Origin: Nothophaeocryptopus gaeumannii
Lineage: Eukaryota > Ascomycota > Dothideomycetes > Mycosphaerellales > Mycosphaerellaceae
Assembly (NCBI GenBank): GCA_031771865.1
Contig: JASISA010000025.1
Location: forward strand, 1,488,001 to 1,552,000
Reading direction: 5' to 3'
Length of the DNA stretch: 64,000 nucleotides
A model generated the notes under the pieces. It made no database searches. It was not told the origin of the DNA and saw only the letters and a list, made by a program, of their open reading frames with translations. This document shows, piece after piece, positions 10,578 to 19,847 of the stretch. Made by a program: the position numbers and the translations under genes. How positions within the stretch are numbered: position 1 is the first letter of the stretch; every line of letters starts with the position of its first letter.

Positions 10578-13500
10578 TCAAGATCCAGACGCCTTGCCAT
10601 GCTGTCCACCGCTACCATCTTGCTGCATACTCATCTTGAGTGCCCTCTGCAACTCCTCATCCTGCTCGTCATCAGCCGCGGATCCTTTCCCGCCCGCCCT
10701 CTGGCGATTCTGTTCCTCCAGAGCACTTTGCTTCTTCACATACTCCATCACGATTTCCTCTTCAGTCTTTTCTTGCTGAGTCTTCTCACCACCCTTACTC
10801 TTCTGCTGCTGCTGCTGCTCAAATTCCGCCTGTGTTGTGCCAGCAAGATGGCCCGGATCGTACGCCGGTGGGCGATCAGCAGGCGCCAGCGTGACGTCTG
10901 AGAAGATAGCGCTATTTAGAGCGCCAGTGCCGCTGTCACTATCCTTGTTCCAGCCTCTTTGCTCTTTCAAGCTCTGTGCGAGTGCTTGTTCCAGTTCTTT
11001 GTCATACTGCTCGCGCTCGGTCTTGTGGCGGTCGGCTTCGGCTGTGCTGGCTTGCATGGCTTGGCGCATTTGTTCGTCGTCGTGCTCGTCCGCTCGAGAA
11101 GTGCGCTCCCGTGTCAGATGGGCCATGCTTTCGCGCATTCCGGATTCGACGCGGGCGTCTTCGGTTGCGTCGCCGTGGGAGGTTTGTAGGACGGAGAGGC
11201 GGATAGCTTCTTCGACGGCGCGTTGTTCGGCGGTGGCGGGATCCATCGTGTGTGCGCGATGTCGTTCGTGTTGATGCTCAGCTTCAGTACCTACTACCAG
11301 CTTTGCGCTTTCTCGGTCGTGCATTGGACTGTCAGTAGTTCGTTTGAAGGCACTGGTGCTCGTCGCCCTACTTCTCGTTCGCGAGCCGGAGTCTTTTCGG
11401 GCTCTTCGAGTTTCGAGCCATGCTTCTTTCTTGTCCATCTGCTCCCGCAAGATGTCTTTCACCAGCTCGTCTGGGTTCTTTTTCTTCTTAAGATTAGATT
11501 GGAGAACCTTCCAGCGCATGATGACATCTTGCTTCTCAGCATCGGAGGCTTTCTGGTACTCGTCAAAGCCTTGCGCAGTTCTCGCGGCGATAATGTAGTT
11601 TTGCACACTTGAGCCGAAGTGTTTCTGCATCTCTTTGTACACACCCTTCATGGTATAGCCTGGTATGCCAAAGATCGCTGCTCCTGGCTTGAGCATGATG
11701 CCTCCGATACCTTTCCCAATGCCCTTCACAAAACCGGCGGGACCTTCCTTGGCAGCTCCCTTGATTGGTTGGGACACGAGGCCAGTAATACCATCGAACA
11801 TGCCATAGCCAAACTCTCTGGTCGCAGCTCTGATTCCAGACTTGAAATCGGTTACTTGTTCGGACTTGCGCACTGTCTCGTCTCCGTAGAGCTTTGGCGC
11901 GTTGTGGAATCCCTTTGCCAGGCCCATCGTGAAGTCTAGCGGCGATTTGAGGCCCGCACCCACAATGCGATGAACACCTCTCGCAGTATCGTTAGCTGTT
12001 TGGAAGTTTGCTTTCCAATCGACACCATTGCCATTGCCGTTTCCACTACCACTGCCGCTTCGAGGTCGGCTACCAGAGCGAGACCGTGGTCGGTTGCCAA
12101 GCTGGCCGTTCAGCGCATCAGCCATAGAAGAGGAGAACTTCTTGCTCGAAGAGTCCGACTGGGCGCTGGGCGACATTGGGCCAGCGTTGAGGCGATTCAA
12201 AGACTCTTGGAAGTTGAATGCAGAACCAGCTCGACTAGACGGAGGACTGGTGACTGCTGTGTCTGAACTTTCGCGAGGAGTCACAGAGGGCGACGGCGAG
12301 TGCGATGAAGTCTTTGTCCCAGAGCCCTCCTCATATTGCGTCGTTCCAGTCATGCCTGACTTGACTGAAGTCGATGAGCTCTGCGTCCGTTCCGGTCCTT
12401 CAGGCTTCTTTCCGTCTTTCTTGCTAGATGACTTCGCCGCATCTGGGTGGATCTTTAGCGCTTTGAGGGTCTCGATAGGGAAATCTGCCACGCCTAGCAT
12501 CATCGTACTGAGAGTTCCAACAATCGCTGTAGCTCCACCAGAAATCGGATCCCAGGGCCCTTCGTCAGCCTCGTACTCCCGAGGGCGATACAGTTTGAGG
12601 TCGTTGAAATCAAGAAGGCCTTCTTGGGCGAGGGTGCATGCTGCCATGGCACTCAATCTTGCCTGTATACGCTTGATTCTCCAGACGGCTGGACGAGAGG
12701 GTGCCAGACTGCAACGCATCTTGTCAACGTCCAAGAACTGATGAAAGCTCTGGGCACCAACATCGCTGCCTGTTTCAGTCGCAATCTTTGCGGCAAGCTC
12801 TTGCGCGCGCTCTTGACTTTGCGGTTCCAGACACTTCTCAATCGCCGCCGCAAGGTTGTCAGCCGTAAGCTGCTTGTGAGGAATTGGCTCAGGGCCAGCT
12901 CCTGCTCGTGCAACCATAGCTCCCCAGAAAGGCTGATCTCCGAAGAACGGCACCACTAGCGTGGGTCGTCCGGCCGTGATACCGGCCGCGGTGGTACCAG
13001 CACCCCCATGGTGTACCACGCAAGAGACGTGCTTGAATAGCCAGTCGTGAGGTACGTTACCCAGCATATAGACTCCGTCTGGCTTGCCAAGTTCGTCAGC
13101 GCCCATGCCACCCCAGCCTTTCGACACGAGCGCTCTAACTCCAGTCATCTTGACTGCCTCAAAGATCATCTTGGTCATTGCATTTGGATCGTCGAGGACA
13201 ATTGAGCCGAATCCGATATATACAGGCGGCGGCCCGGCATCCAGGAAGGCCTGCAACTCGGGATCAGGTGTGTAGTTCTTGGCAAGATCGAGGAAGAAGA
13301 AGCCTGAGATATTGATGTTCGCTCCCCAATCTTTAGGCTTTGGGATTAAGGCTGGAGACCAGCAGTACGTGTGCGGCACCTTGAGCCTCTGCAGCATCCC
13401 AGGTGCCCACATTAGACTGACAGGGTCCAGACCCAGACTCCTTTGGCGAAAGCGGTTGATGATGTCTCCCAGACCTTGCCAGGTGAGCATGTCGATGAGG

Positions 13501-14555
13501 GCGTACGAGATGTAGTTGGTCAAATGATCATCCGCGTTGGACGATTGAATGTTGGCCAGAGGATGAGGAAAGGCCTGAGTTGGTGAGTATGGCATCGTGA
13601 ACATAATGTGTAGAGGAATGCCTAGCTTCTCGGCACAGTGTACATGCGCGAAGCTGGGAGGATTGGCGATTATGCAGTCAGCGACGAACGGCTTTTGCAA
13701 ATAATCCTCTTCGCTGGGTGCATGGGATGACCAGTCCTCGATGGTGTCGTCCGACGCTTCAGGTCCAAGACCGTTTCCGGATTCGAAGCATGATCGCCAG
13801 CAACCTTTCAGGTATTCGCCAACTTCTTTCCTTCGTTTCCCAATATCACCAGCACGTAGAGAGTCAAAGCCAGGCATGAGTCCAGGGTTCTTGACCATGA
13901 AGGCCATCAAAGCTTGTGGATCACCTCCAATGCTGAAGAACTCCAGACCATTCTCACTTACGAAGTCCTTGAAGTTTGGATGTGTCGCTAGTCGGACACG
14001 ATGTCCGTATGTTTCCTTCAACACTTTACCAAGTGCCACAAAGGGTTGTACATCTCCTCTTGAACCAACGACTTGGATGACAACGTTCATCGGCGGAGGA
14101 GGCGCCTGGCCATCGGCTCCACCCAACGAGGGTGGGATGTACGGAGGCGGAGGAGCATGCTCGCTGTCGACGGCTGCTTGTACTTGCTTCAAGCTTGGGA
14201 CAAGCAGTTGTGATAGTCGTCGATTCCTCTGATCGATTCGAATGTTGACTCGACCATCGTCGGCGACACTTGCTTTCGTGCCAAATCCTTCCTGCTCTTG
14301 ACTGACAGTGCCTAGGTGTTCTCCGTACGCCGGAGGAGGTGCATCGTAGTCGGCCTGCGCGGCATCTGCAGAGGGTCTCTCGTGGACGGGGACATCGTGG
14401 CCCATATGTCGTCGTTCGGCCGGAGTCATGTCGTCGATGTCGTTCTCGCCTGCTACTGCTGCCTGTGCTTGCTGTAGCATTACCTGGGGCACTTCGTTGT
14501 CTGCTCCTGCTCTTGCCCGCCCTTCCTGGCCATCTTGACCGCCTGGAGGAGCCAT
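10578..14555 (-). CDS. Sterol 3-beta-glucosyltransferase-like protein (GT1/GT28) with Vps13-like region and C-terminal UIMs
   Basis: One exon, 1325 residues, ATG at 14555. After a disordered Pro-rich N-terminus the glycosyltransferase begins at about 155 (VVGSRGDVQPFVALG, typical of the Glyco_transf_28 half of fungal sterol glucosyltransferases). The nucleotide-sugar site VHHGGAGTTAAGITAGRPT is at about 510-530, with FFGDQPFWG after it. Unlike Atg26/Ugt51, no PH/GRAM region precedes it. Residues about 905-1000 contain a Gly-rich repeat (GLVSQPIKGAAKEGPAGFVKG, KPGAAIFG) similar to the C-terminal segment of Vps13-type lipid-transfer proteins. The tail carries four ubiquitin-interacting-like motifs (AIRLSV, AMQAST, ALAQSL, ALKMSM) after acidic residues. 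Expected reaction: glucose transfer from UDP-glucose to a membrane sterol or lipid. Ubiquitin binding is inference. Confidence 0.85.
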   Translation of the reverse strand: MAPPGGQDGQEGRARAGADNEVPQVMLQQAQAAVAGENDIDDMTPAERRHMGHDVPVHERPSADAAQADYDAPPPAYGEHLGTVSQEQEGFGTKASVADDGRVNIRIDQRNRRLSQLLVPSLKQVQAAVDSEHAPPPPYIPPSLGGADGQAPPPPMNVVIQVVGSRGDVQPFVALGKVLKETYGHRVRLATHPNFKDFVSENGLEFFSIGGDPQALMAFMVKNPGLMPGFDSLRAGDIGKRRKEVGEYLKGCWRSCFESGNGLGPEASDDTIEDWSSHAPSEEDYLQKPFVADCIIANPPSFAHVHCAEKLGIPLHIMFTMPYSPTQAFPHPLANIQSSNADDHLTNYISYALIDMLTWQGLGDIINRFRQRSLGLDPVSLMWAPGMLQRLKVPHTYCWSPALIPKPKDWGANINISGFFFLDLAKNYTPDPELQAFLDAGPPPVYIGFGSIVLDDPNAMTKMIFEAVKMTGVRALVSKGWGGMGADELGKPDGVYMLGNVPHDWLFKHVSCVVHHGGAGTTAAGITAGRPTLVVPFFGDQPFWGAMVARAGAGPEPIPHKQLTADNLAAAIEKCLEPQSQERAQELAAKIATETGSDVGAQSFHQFLDVDKMRCSLAPSRPAVWRIKRIQARLSAMAACTLAQEGLLDFNDLKLYRPREYEADEGPWDPISGGATAIVGTLSTMMLGVADFPIETLKALKIHPDAAKSSSKKDGKKPEGPERTQSSSTSVKSGMTGTTQYEEGSGTKTSSHSPSPSVTPRESSDTAVTSPPSSRAGSAFNFQESLNRLNAGPMSPSAQSDSSSKKFSSSMADALNGQLGNRPRSRSGSRPRSGSGSGNGNGNGVDWKANFQTANDTARGVHRIVGAGLKSPLDFTMGLAKGFHNAPKLYGDETVRKSEQVTDFKSGIRAATREFGYGMFDGITGLVSQPIKGAAKEGPAGFVKGIGKGIGGIMLKPGAAIFGIPGYTMKGVYKEMQKHFGSSVQNYIIAARTAQGFDEYQKASDAEKQDVIMRWKVLQSNLKKKKNPDELVKDILREQMDKKEAWLETRRARKDSGSRTRSRATSTSAFKRTTDSPMHDRESAKLVVGTEAEHQHERHRAHTMDPATAEQRAVEEAIRLSVLQTSHGDATEDARVESGMRESMAHLTRERTSRADEHDDEQMRQAMQASTAEADRHKTEREQYDKELEQALAQSLKEQRGWNKDSDSGTGALNSAIFSDVTLAPADRPPAYDPGHLAGTTQAEFEQQQQQKSKGGEKTQQEKTEEEIVMEYVKKQSALEEQNRQRAGGKGSAADDEQDEELQRALKMSMQQDGSGGQHGKASGS

Positions 14556-15869
14556 GTTGCTCGGATATTTCTACGACGTTCGGCTCTCGACTCCGTCGTA
14601 TTCGGATCGCGTTCGCGAGCTTGGGTACGAGTAGATAGTGCTATGGTCTCTGTCGGTGCCACATTGGGCCGATGCGAATAGTGTGGCCTGGGCACCTAAT
14701 ATCAACTCTTTGCGTGGCTTGTATGTCTTGTCGTGGCGATGCTATGAGAGCTCCACATGCAGTGATATACTCCCTGCCAGAAGATCTGCAGGCGGAATCC
14801 TGGAAGTGAGCTGGCAGCCACGAGCCTCGACGTCACCGGATCAAGATGCTGCATGTGAAACTGCCGCCCTGTGGCCGCCGACTCCAACATACACTCTGCC
14901 TATACCGCACATCTTACTGGGGCACGCTGTCGATTCATCACCTCGACCACCGGAGTCGAAGGGAGACCATCGAAGAAGTTCGCAGGCGGGAGCGGCGAAT
15001 TCACCTGTCACCCGCCGCTTCTTCTTCTACACCTTCGCGCGCTCACTGATCACTCATGGCACCTCCGAACCCGCGAATTGCCGTCCTTACAGCGCCCGTC
15101 GACTCAGACATGACCCAAGCATACCGTAAGCAGCTTGCAGGAATCATCGACTGTTCCTATCAGAGGACTACTGCTTCCTCCCAGCCTTGCGGTGTAACCG
15201 ACCACCTGCCCTGCTTCTCGGCCGTATTCGCGGTCCGCCATGTCGACACGAATTCCTTCCGCTCCGACTTCACCTCGTCTTCATCTCAGTACATCCCCTT
15301 CTCCCGTATTACATTCTGACAGCACTCTTCTGCTCTTCAATTCCAGGATGGCCCTGCCCTTCAGAGCTCGTCGCAAAGACATGGCGAGAAGCTGGTCGCC
15401 GCGATCAAGCTGCAGGAACACCGTACCAGTCTGCGAGTCTGGGTTTCTGAACAGCACGCTCCTTGACGCTACTGACACGCACCTAACGCAGTAGGTATGT
15501 TATCGGGTATTGTACGCAGCATAAGGCAGTGCATGTGTTGCCTCCACATCGCGGGTACGCGTGTTCGTACGCCCACACTGTATCCACTGAACCACGCTAG
15601 ACGCCAAGAAATCCAATGAGCGTCAGGCTCCGAAGCTCGTGGTATCGACAAACAGGTTAGGCCACTCTATCTCATGCTATAATCGCCTGGGTTCAGCTCT
15701 AGCCTGATGACGTTGGTTCGACAACACCTCTTCACGGAGCATTGCCAGCCATGAACAAGATCATAGATATACTACAGCCTTCTTTCGAAGTGCTTCGATA
15801 CATTCCTTACAAGTTTCCAAATTCAACTCCTACCTGAGAGCAAATACTTTCCATCATCTCATTCCCAAA
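14556..15869. other. 1.3-kb intergenic region, no convincing gene
   Basis: Upstream region of the glycosyltransferase (minus) and of the DUF2278 gene (plus). A plus-strand ATG at 15056 opens MAPPNPRIAVLTAPVDSDM and meets a GTAAGC donor at about 15127, so it could be the first exon of an unrecognised gene, but nothing downstream continues it. A short GGGC-GTAC hairpin near 15550-15575 is also present. Confidence 0.5.
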
Positions 15870-16549
15870 ATGGTCCTCAGAGACTACTCCGTCTGGGTCG
15901 CAACCCCAACCTCCTACGACGCCCAAACTCCCCGCCAGGACCCAAAGACACCGCACATCACTCTTCAATTCGACGATGGCACATCCTCCAGCAGCAAAGC
16001 CTCCGCAGAAATCAACGTCAAATCGACAGACTCTGACACGCGCCTCGTCTACTGGGTGAATCGCTCCTTCTCGCACCCAATCACCGATCGCCTCTCAGGC
16101 CTCAAGATGGGTCTTCGGGACATCACCGAAAATGACGAGGATATTGCCTTGGACTTCCAACGTACCAGTCCAGCATTGTTGGATAACAACAAAGGACAAG
16201 TCCTACCATCGTATGCTTCCGGCCCAAACAACGATATCCTTGATAAATTGGAGCCCATTCTCGATCAAGCTATCAAGGAGAAAGCTACGATGTATCTATT
16301 CGGACAGAGCTATCATGACAGTGATGGCGTTTCCGGAATTCATGACATTCATATGAACCAGGAAACTCCAAAGAGTACTTGAATGATATCTACTCGGACG
16401 GGTCCTTTATCGTCAACTTCCCTTCGGATGGGCATTGGGAGGCGGTTTTCCTCGCTTTCGCGACGCAGGCGTTACCGACGGATGATGAGGGAGATCCTAC
16501 GCAAGATGCTGAGAAGTTTGATCAGAGGCTCAGCTCGAGTTCTTCGTGA
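15870..16549 (+). pseudogene. DUF2278 (YukJ-like) gene interrupted by a one-base frameshift
   Basis: ATG at 15870 (CAAAATGG) opens a DUF2278 protein: MVLRDYSVWVATPTSYDAQT, EINVKS, LVYWVNRSFSHPITDRL, SYASGPNNDILDKLEPILD and the family hallmark GIHDIHMNQ. Directly after HMNQ (about 16361) the frame slips: the open frame ends at 16382, while the continuing homologous sequence (GNSKEYLNDIYSDGSFIVNF, then DGHWEAVFLAFATQ) is in the -1 frame and runs to a stop at 16547-16549. Family members read HMNQGN here, and one missing G explains everything. No GT..AG pair can restore the frame. Either a recent pseudogene or a sequencing/assembly error; both halves look well preserved. The function of DUF2278 is unknown. 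Confidence 0.8.
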
Positions 16550-16904
16550 GGCATGTGTGCAGACACTTCAAAGCAACTACAGCAGGAGCCATAGGGTCAC
16601 ATGATGATCACTGATGTGTTGAGCAAATACGGTTATCTGAAACTGCCTGTCGTCAGCCTGTACATGAATGTTGTAAAATTGCGCGCGAAGGGGACGCTTG
16701 AAGTAGATTGATGGGCAATCTCAACAATATACCCTGTTATATGGGTGACAGAAAGAAAAGTTATCATTCAACAATGCGTTCGATCATACATCACCATCTG
16801 ACGTTCATGTCCTTTCATCCCTAATGTACAGTTTCCGCCGGCTCATCTCCCGTATATACCACCAAAGCTCGTATCCCTCCCCTTCTCGCATCATCAACAT
16901 CACC
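16550..16904. other. Convergent 3' region, no gene seen
   Basis: AT-rich sequence between the converging DUF2278 and DUF2237 genes. Nothing else is recognisable. Confidence 0.6.
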
Positions 16905-17344
16905 CTATTCTTTATCAACAGCAAAAGCCTTCAGATCCTCCAAATTTATCTTCCCCAACGCCTTCTCATTCGTCGCACTCAACCACACCTTCGGCACAAT
17001 CTTATCCCCCGCCGGTTCTCTCCCCCTCGCCTCAAATGCTTCCAACCACCTACTCGCACAGAGACACCATTTACATCCTCCCTTCATGCCTGGCACGGGA
17101 CGAAGGTCGTTTCCTTGGCGCGCGGTGAAGTCGAGGAATTCTTCAGTTACTTCGGCGGCGACGGCGTGGTTGCCGAAGTCGGAGGCGGGGACTTCGCAGT
17201 AACCGTTGCGGAGGTAGCCGGTGACGGGGGAGGTGGAGTGGAGGGTGAGGGGTTGTTTGAAGACTGCGAAGAAGAAGATTCAGTGGGAAAGGAGCAGACG
17301 ATGACTGGGAGAGTTGCGGGCATACCATTGAGTGATTTGGACAT
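16905..17344 (-). CDS. DUF2237 family protein
   Basis: Minus-strand exons 17344-17326 and 17263-16905 (62-base intron, GTATGC donor, CTTCGCAG acceptor) encode 125 residues. The join turns MSKSLN into MSKSLNVFKQPLTL, followed by STSPVTGYLRNGYCEVPASD, HAVAAEVTEEFLDF, GNDLRPVPGMKGGCKWCLCA and SRWLEAF, the conserved DUF2237 blocks with the Cys pair in WCLC. The family is a small cytosolic protein of unknown biochemical role present in bacteria and fungi. A second ATG at 17464 is in frame and would add 40 residues including a very hydrophobic segment (LLHHLSILLTLLLLIVFI), so a membrane-targeted form is possible. Family comparison favours the shorter start. Confidence 0.85.
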
Positions 17345-17857
17345 TTTGGCGTCTTCCTGGAGGGGTTGTTGCTGATGAAGGTGGTTATGAGTATTTGCCT
17401 TGATGAACACGATCAAGAGGAGTAAGGTGAGCAGGATTGAAAGATGGTGCAGTAAGAAAGTCATCACGATATCACGTTAGAACTGGTATAGCGTAGAGGA
17501 GGGGAGCTCCGATGAAGCTATGTACCCTGCATGATCTTCGATGACGTATCCAGATCGCAGCGTCGATTGAGGTCGTTGTCGTCAACAATGGACAAAGATC
17601 TATGAAAATCACCCATTCCAAAAAAGCTGTTTAACACATCTCATGCTCAGTTGCAGCTCTGTTTGTCGATGCACGTGAAAGCATGGAGGTGATCATGCCA
17701 AGCATGATAGCGGCACTCGCAACTTCCTTTTTCGGACGCCCGCCCCACTTTAGATCCCTGCGTGAATCCAATGGCTGCTGACAGGCATACCAATTCACCT
17801 TCTTCATGTCTTACGCTCGCGTTCTCGGGCATTGAACGCTGACTTTACGGGTACAAG
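17345..17857. other. Divergent promoter region
   Basis: Sits between the DUF2237 gene (minus) and guanine deaminase (plus). The part next to DUF2237 is the possible N-terminal extension described there. No separate gene seen. Confidence 0.6.
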
Positions 17858-19246
17858 ATGCTCGTCCAAGAAAGAGATGATTGCGATAGAGTCTATATCG
17901 GCCGTATCGTCCACTCAAAATCATTGAAACACCTCCAAATCTTCCCACATGCTGCCCTTGGAGTCCGCAAAGATGGGCGAATCGCCTTCCTCCAAGAAAC
18001 CAACCCAAACATATCCATAGAATCCATATGTTTCCTCCACGACTTCCACGCTTCCCAAACAATCCACCTCCCACCCAGCCAATTCCTCTTCCCAGGCCTC
18101 ATCGATACGCATCTTCACGCCCCTCAATGGCCGAACCTGGCACTCGGCATGGAGGGAGATCTGAGAGAGTGGGTCGAAGGCTGGACAGATGCTATGGAAG
18201 CGTCATATAACTCCATCCAAAAAGCCAAATCCGTCTACCCGGACGTCGTCAAAACTACCTTGCGACTTGGTACGACAACGGTGGCGTACAACACGACGAT
18301 TCATGTCGAAGCTACGAACATCCTTGCGAAGGCGGCGTTGGAGGCAGGTCAGAGGGCGATCGTGGGGAAGATGTGTATTACTACGGGGAGTACGCACGGG
18401 AATTGGGAAGAGTCGATTGAGAGGTCTTTGAAGGATTCCCAGAAGTGTCTGGATTACATATCAAACCTCGATCCAACGAACCGTCTCATCCATCCCTGCA
18501 CGCAACCGCGCGGCGGGCCCTTCTGTCCTCCTGAGCTCATGGCCGGACTGGGCAAGCAGACGAAGGATAGTGGGAGTTATGTGCAATGTCATATGTGTGA
18601 GACTCCCGACGATGTCCAAAGGATGTTGCATTTGCATCCTGGGTTCGAATGCTACAGCGACATGTATCGAGCGAATGGTCTCCTCACCAGAAAATCCATC
18701 ATGGCGCACTGCATACATCTGACTGGGAAAGACATCCAGAATCTTCGCGAAACAGGGGCAGGCGTAGCACATAATCCCAATAGCAATACCTGCCTCCGCG
18801 ACGGAGAATGTCGGGTACGAAATCTATTAGATGCAGAAATCCATGTTGGCCTAGGAACAGACTGTTCGGCAGGATATATGCCATCTATACATGAAGCCAT
18901 GCGAGCCGCTTCTAACGTTTCTCGCCACTTGGCATTACACATCGGCAGCGATGACTGCATCCTCTCCTTCTCGGAGATCATCTACCTCGCCACGATGGGA
19001 GGAGCTGACGTCCTCGATATGGCGGGAGAGATCGGGAACTTCGAACCAGGGAAGAAATTCGATGCATTAGTTGTAGATGTGAAAGATGTGATTAGTGTTA
19101 CGAAAGAGATGTGGGAGGAAAAGAGTGAAAGAGATGAGGATCTCGTGAAGAAATGGGTATTCTTGGGAGACGATCGAACGATTCGGAAGGTTTTTGTTGA
19201 TGGGAGATTGGTTGCTGGGCATGATATGCAAGGAAAAAAGAGGTGA
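17858..19246 (+). CDS. gud1: Guanine deaminase
   Basis: Single exon, 462 residues, amidohydrolase superfamily. Metal ligands are all visible: HLH in FPGLIDTHLHAPQWPN (about 80-93), His in QCHMCET (about 243), His in SIMAHCIHL (about 284) and Asp in GLGTDCSAGYMPS (about 333). The NPNSN segment is the usual guanine-deaminase pocket. It hydrolyses guanine to xanthine and ammonia in the cytosol, feeding purine salvage or nitrogen supply. Length matches yeast Gud1 and human GDA. The ATG at 17858 (ACAAGATGC) precedes the first conserved beta strand by a normal distance. No purine-catabolism neighbours are present; the NCS1 permease is 39 kb away. Confidence 0.92.
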   Translation: MLVQERDDCDRVYIGRIVHSKSLKHLQIFPHAALGVRKDGRIAFLQETNPNISIESICFLHDFHASQTIHLPPSQFLFPGLIDTHLHAPQWPNLALGMEGDLREWVEGWTDAMEASYNSIQKAKSVYPDVVKTTLRLGTTTVAYNTTIHVEATNILAKAALEAGQRAIVGKMCITTGSTHGNWEESIERSLKDSQKCLDYISNLDPTNRLIHPCTQPRGGPFCPPELMAGLGKQTKDSGSYVQCHMCETPDDVQRMLHLHPGFECYSDMYRANGLLTRKSIMAHCIHLTGKDIQNLRETGAGVAHNPNSNTCLRDGECRVRNLLDAEIHVGLGTDCSAGYMPSIHEAMRAASNVSRHLALHIGSDDCILSFSEIIYLATMGGADVLDMAGEIGNFEPGKKFDALVVDVKDVISVTKEMWEEKSERDEDLVKKWVFLGDDRTIRKVFVDGRLVAGHDMQGKKR

Positions 19247-19847
19247 GCTGGGGTTTGCGATGATGATAATTGGCTGGGCAAAGCGTAACGACAAACAAAG
19301 CAGGCTGAGCAAAATACCGTGGCAAGCTCAATAGTCGCAGAGTTGGGGACGATGCGAATGATGATGGTGAGTTGATGAATGATTGCATTCCCGCTTCCTC
19401 TTCCGGTATGAGGGCCATGGTCCTTCAGTCTACTTCCAAGCTTCTCCTCCCAAAATCTTACAGCATTCATATACACCAACGAACGCAGTTCTGCATTCCA
19501 CGATCCTGTCTATACCCATCTTCCTCTTCCCACTTAATCCCTTTCTTCAAGACCTTTTGCTGACGTAGCTGTCAACAATCCTCGTTGTCAACCGCCCAGA
19601 ACTCAAAACGTCCACTCTTCACCTGCTCGCAAAATGTCATCTTCTCGTCTCCAGAGAAGGAGTGGTTCAGCATTTCCGCAAGTGTTTGGATGTGATTCTC
19701 TATGTCCGTGGGCTTTTGCGGCCAAGCCGCAGGGTCCGAGATACCACGTCGGGTGGCTTGGAGTAGAGTGTAGCAGATGTGTCCACTGCCTGGCAAGTGT
19801 GTCTGCGATATATTCGGGTTGGTAGTCGTGCTACCTGGTGAAGAATG
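19247..19847. other. Convergent 3' region with an unassigned minus-strand frame
   Basis: Lies between the guanine deaminase and gid1 stops. A minus-strand frame, 19796-19572, reads GISDPAAWPQKPTDIENHI and continues to WAVDNEDC; it could be a further exon or remnant downstream of gid1, but no splice joins it in frame and I recognise no family. Confidence 0.4.

Noticed and set aside
15545..15605. tRNA-like segment on the minus strand (GTGGTTCAGTGGATA resembling an A box)
   Set aside because: No B box (GGTTCGANTCC-type) follows, and no cloverleaf with a proper acceptor stem can be drawn.
16356..16382. An intron in the DUF2278 gene to explain the frame change
   Set aside because: The two frames are homologous to the family without any gap; there is no room for an intron and no GT..AG pair of workable length.
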